The notes beneath the pieces are model-generated. The model searched no databases. It saw nothing but the letters and a program-made list of their open reading frames with translations, and was not told the origin of the DNA. The position numbers and the translations under genes are program-made. Below are positions 62,925 through 64,000 of a stretch of DNA of 64,000 nucleotides, one piece after another; position 1 is the first letter of the stretch, and every line of letters begins with the position of its first letter. The DNA is from JAPOXR01 sp965221935 (GTDB taxonomy: Bacteria; Pseudomonadota; Alphaproteobacteria; Rhodobacterales; Rhodobacteraceae): positions 106,481 through 170,480 of the forward strand of contig CBDCSZ010000048.1 of the NCBI GenBank assembly GCA_965221935.1. The letters run 5' to 3'.

Positions 62925-64000
62925 CTATCGCTTCGACCGCAACTTTTCAACCAGATGCTTAGCATAGTAGCGGGCCAAAGCAGGAGGAACGGCGTTGCCA
63001 ATCATGCGGGCGATTGGTTCGACCTGATTGACAGGATAGAACACATAATTGTCGCGGAACGATTGTATCCGCGCCGCCTCCCGCATCGAGATTCCTCGGG
63101 TCTGTGAGACGTCCGGATGCCCGAAGCGGCCGTTTGTGATGCTATGGCAACGGGTCGTAATAGTCGGCGCCGGGCGGTCGGTAGCCATTCGGGTATAGAC
63201 ATCGGTGAAGCATCTGTTTTGCAATCGTGCGTTCACCCGCCGATGGCAGGCGAGAGAAAGGTCGCCGTCCGGTGTCAAAAGCAGATATGCATTGGATTCT
63301 CCTGGTTTCGCGTAGGAAATCCGCTTTCGGTTTAGTTCGTTTAGATTGCGGGTAACATGGTTCAATATTTCTTCATGCATCTCGCCCGCATCTATGGGCG
63401 GAAGACCCGACAACGCGTCCCCTGCCGTCTTGCGCTCTGCCGACACATCGCTGCCCGGCAATTCGAACGGGTCGAATATTCGCTCTGGCGCGGTTCGCAT
63501 TGCAGCAAGGATTGTTCGTTTGCGAAATTGCGGAATGCCAAAATCGGACGTGCATATACGTCTTGTTGATACAGAGAACGATAAGTCGCGCAGCCGGTCC
63601 CCGAAGTCTTCCCAAACACCTCCATACCTGGCATCGGCAATCCCCGAGACGTTTTCCGAGAGCACCAAGTCGGGACAATATCGCTCTACGAATTTGCAGG
63701 CATGTGCGAGCAAGTTTCGGTCCCGCAAACGCGCAGTGATGCGTTCCTTGCTGAGTTCTGCCTTACCGAGCTTCGTGAAGGGCTGACATGGCGCACAGAT
63801 CGCGAATAGGAGGGGCACATCAGGGTACAGTCGTCGATGCTCATCCAGCAACTTGTCAAGGCAGGTGATCGCTTCGTTCTGCTGACCTTTCCGATATTCC
63901 TCTGTTTCAGGAAACAAATCCAACGCCAAGAATTCGGGATATGCCCTGTCTCCCGTCTCGTTACCGTTATTGCTGACGTAAGTCCGCCGACAGCTTTCCT
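62925..64000 (-). CDS. DNA (cytosine-5) methyltransferase, N-terminus outside window
   Basis: Open from the window edge to the stop at 62925, about 357 visible codons. Motif IV with the catalytic Cys reads ICAPCQPFTKLG, motif VI LVLSENVSGI, motif VIII FGIPQFRKRTILAA, then the target-recognition region, and motifs IX-X RGISMREAARIQSF and GNAVPPALARYYA. Motif I (the SAM-binding loop) lies beyond base 64000. It transfers a methyl group to C5 of cytosine in an unknown target. Lower GC content than the housekeeping genes suggests acquisition by transfer. Confidence 0.92.
   Translation of the reverse strand, partial: ESCRRTYVSNNGNETGDRAYPEFLALDLFPETEEYRKGQQNEAITCLDKLLDEHRRLYPDVPLLFAICAPCQPFTKLGKAELSKERITARLRDRNLLAHACKFVERYCPDLVLSENVSGIADARYGGVWEDFGDRLRDLSFSVSTRRICTSDFGIPQFRKRTILAAMRTAPERIFDPFELPGSDVSAERKTAGDALSGLPPIDAGEMHEEILNHVTRNLNELNRKRISYAKPGESNAYLLLTPDGDLSLACHRRVNARLQNRCFTDVYTRMATDRPAPTITTRCHSITNGRFGHPDVSQTRGISMREAARIQSFRDNYVFYPVNQVEPIARMIGNAVPPALARYYAKHLVEKLRSKR

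Overview
The window is chromosomal DNA of an alphaproteobacterium. The evidence is the pcm-tolC-valS gene order, the ruvCAB-ybgC-tolQRAB-pal-cpoB-tilS-ftsH run, mmcB, a DUF3108 protein, a HvrA-type H-NS protein, and a tRNA-His with the alphaproteobacterial acceptor end (G1:U72, A73, no G-1). I cannot name the genus. Most genes are housekeeping, tightly packed, with many 4-base start/stop overlaps.

Layout. 1-9.4 kb: yebC (cut by the window edge), ygfZ, a degenerate inositol-monophosphatase-like gene, a hotdog thioesterase, efp, two small conserved genes, meaB, rpmB, a copper chaperone and lepA. 9.4-26.8 kb: glutamate dehydrogenase, tRNA-His, mmcB, the fau-ymdB-glycosyltransferase run, an MsbA-like ABC exporter, a class V aminotransferase, valS, tolC, pcm, a beta-barrel protein, acetoacetyl-CoA synthetase, an H-NS-like protein and tRNA-Cys. 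26.9-30.1 kb: an Lhr-type helicase followed by its partner phosphoesterase gene pdeM, which is broken near its 3' end.

30.1-43.4 kb is the accessory region. A SacI-like restriction-modification operon (D12-class methylase, frameshifted endonuclease, 59-residue protein) abuts an 11-kb pile of elements inserted into one another. The outer element is an IS1595 (ISXO2-like) insertion sequence. Its transposase gene is split by an ORF-less group II intron and, separately, by an ISAzo13 element with a visible 3-bp target duplication. Inside ISAzo13 lie a 5'-truncated Tn5-like transposase and an IS4-family element carrying a druA (DUF4338) passenger. druA is split by a Recombinase-In-Trio (RIT) element with 88-bp perfect terminal inverted repeats. 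ritA, the first recombinase gene of that element, is in turn split by an IS231-like insertion sequence. Nearly every mobile-element gene is frameshifted or truncated; ritC is the clear exception.

43.4-60.5 kb returns to core genes: folD, a MOSC protein, a tandem pair of ftsH genes (the second lacks the first membrane segment and periplasmic domain), then tilS, cpoB, pal, tolB, tolA, tolR, tolQ, ybgC, ruvB, ruvA and ruvC, all on the minus strand and probably read as one or a few transcripts. A DUF1127 protein, a YHS protein and a fumarylacetoacetate-hydrolase-family enzyme follow on the plus strand. 60.9-64 kb holds a second defence locus: a cytosine-C5 methyltransferase (cut by the window edge) followed by a GHKL ATPase with a C-terminal nuclease-like domain. 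This layout resembles the MORC/MutL-like ATPase restriction systems predicted from comparative genomics.
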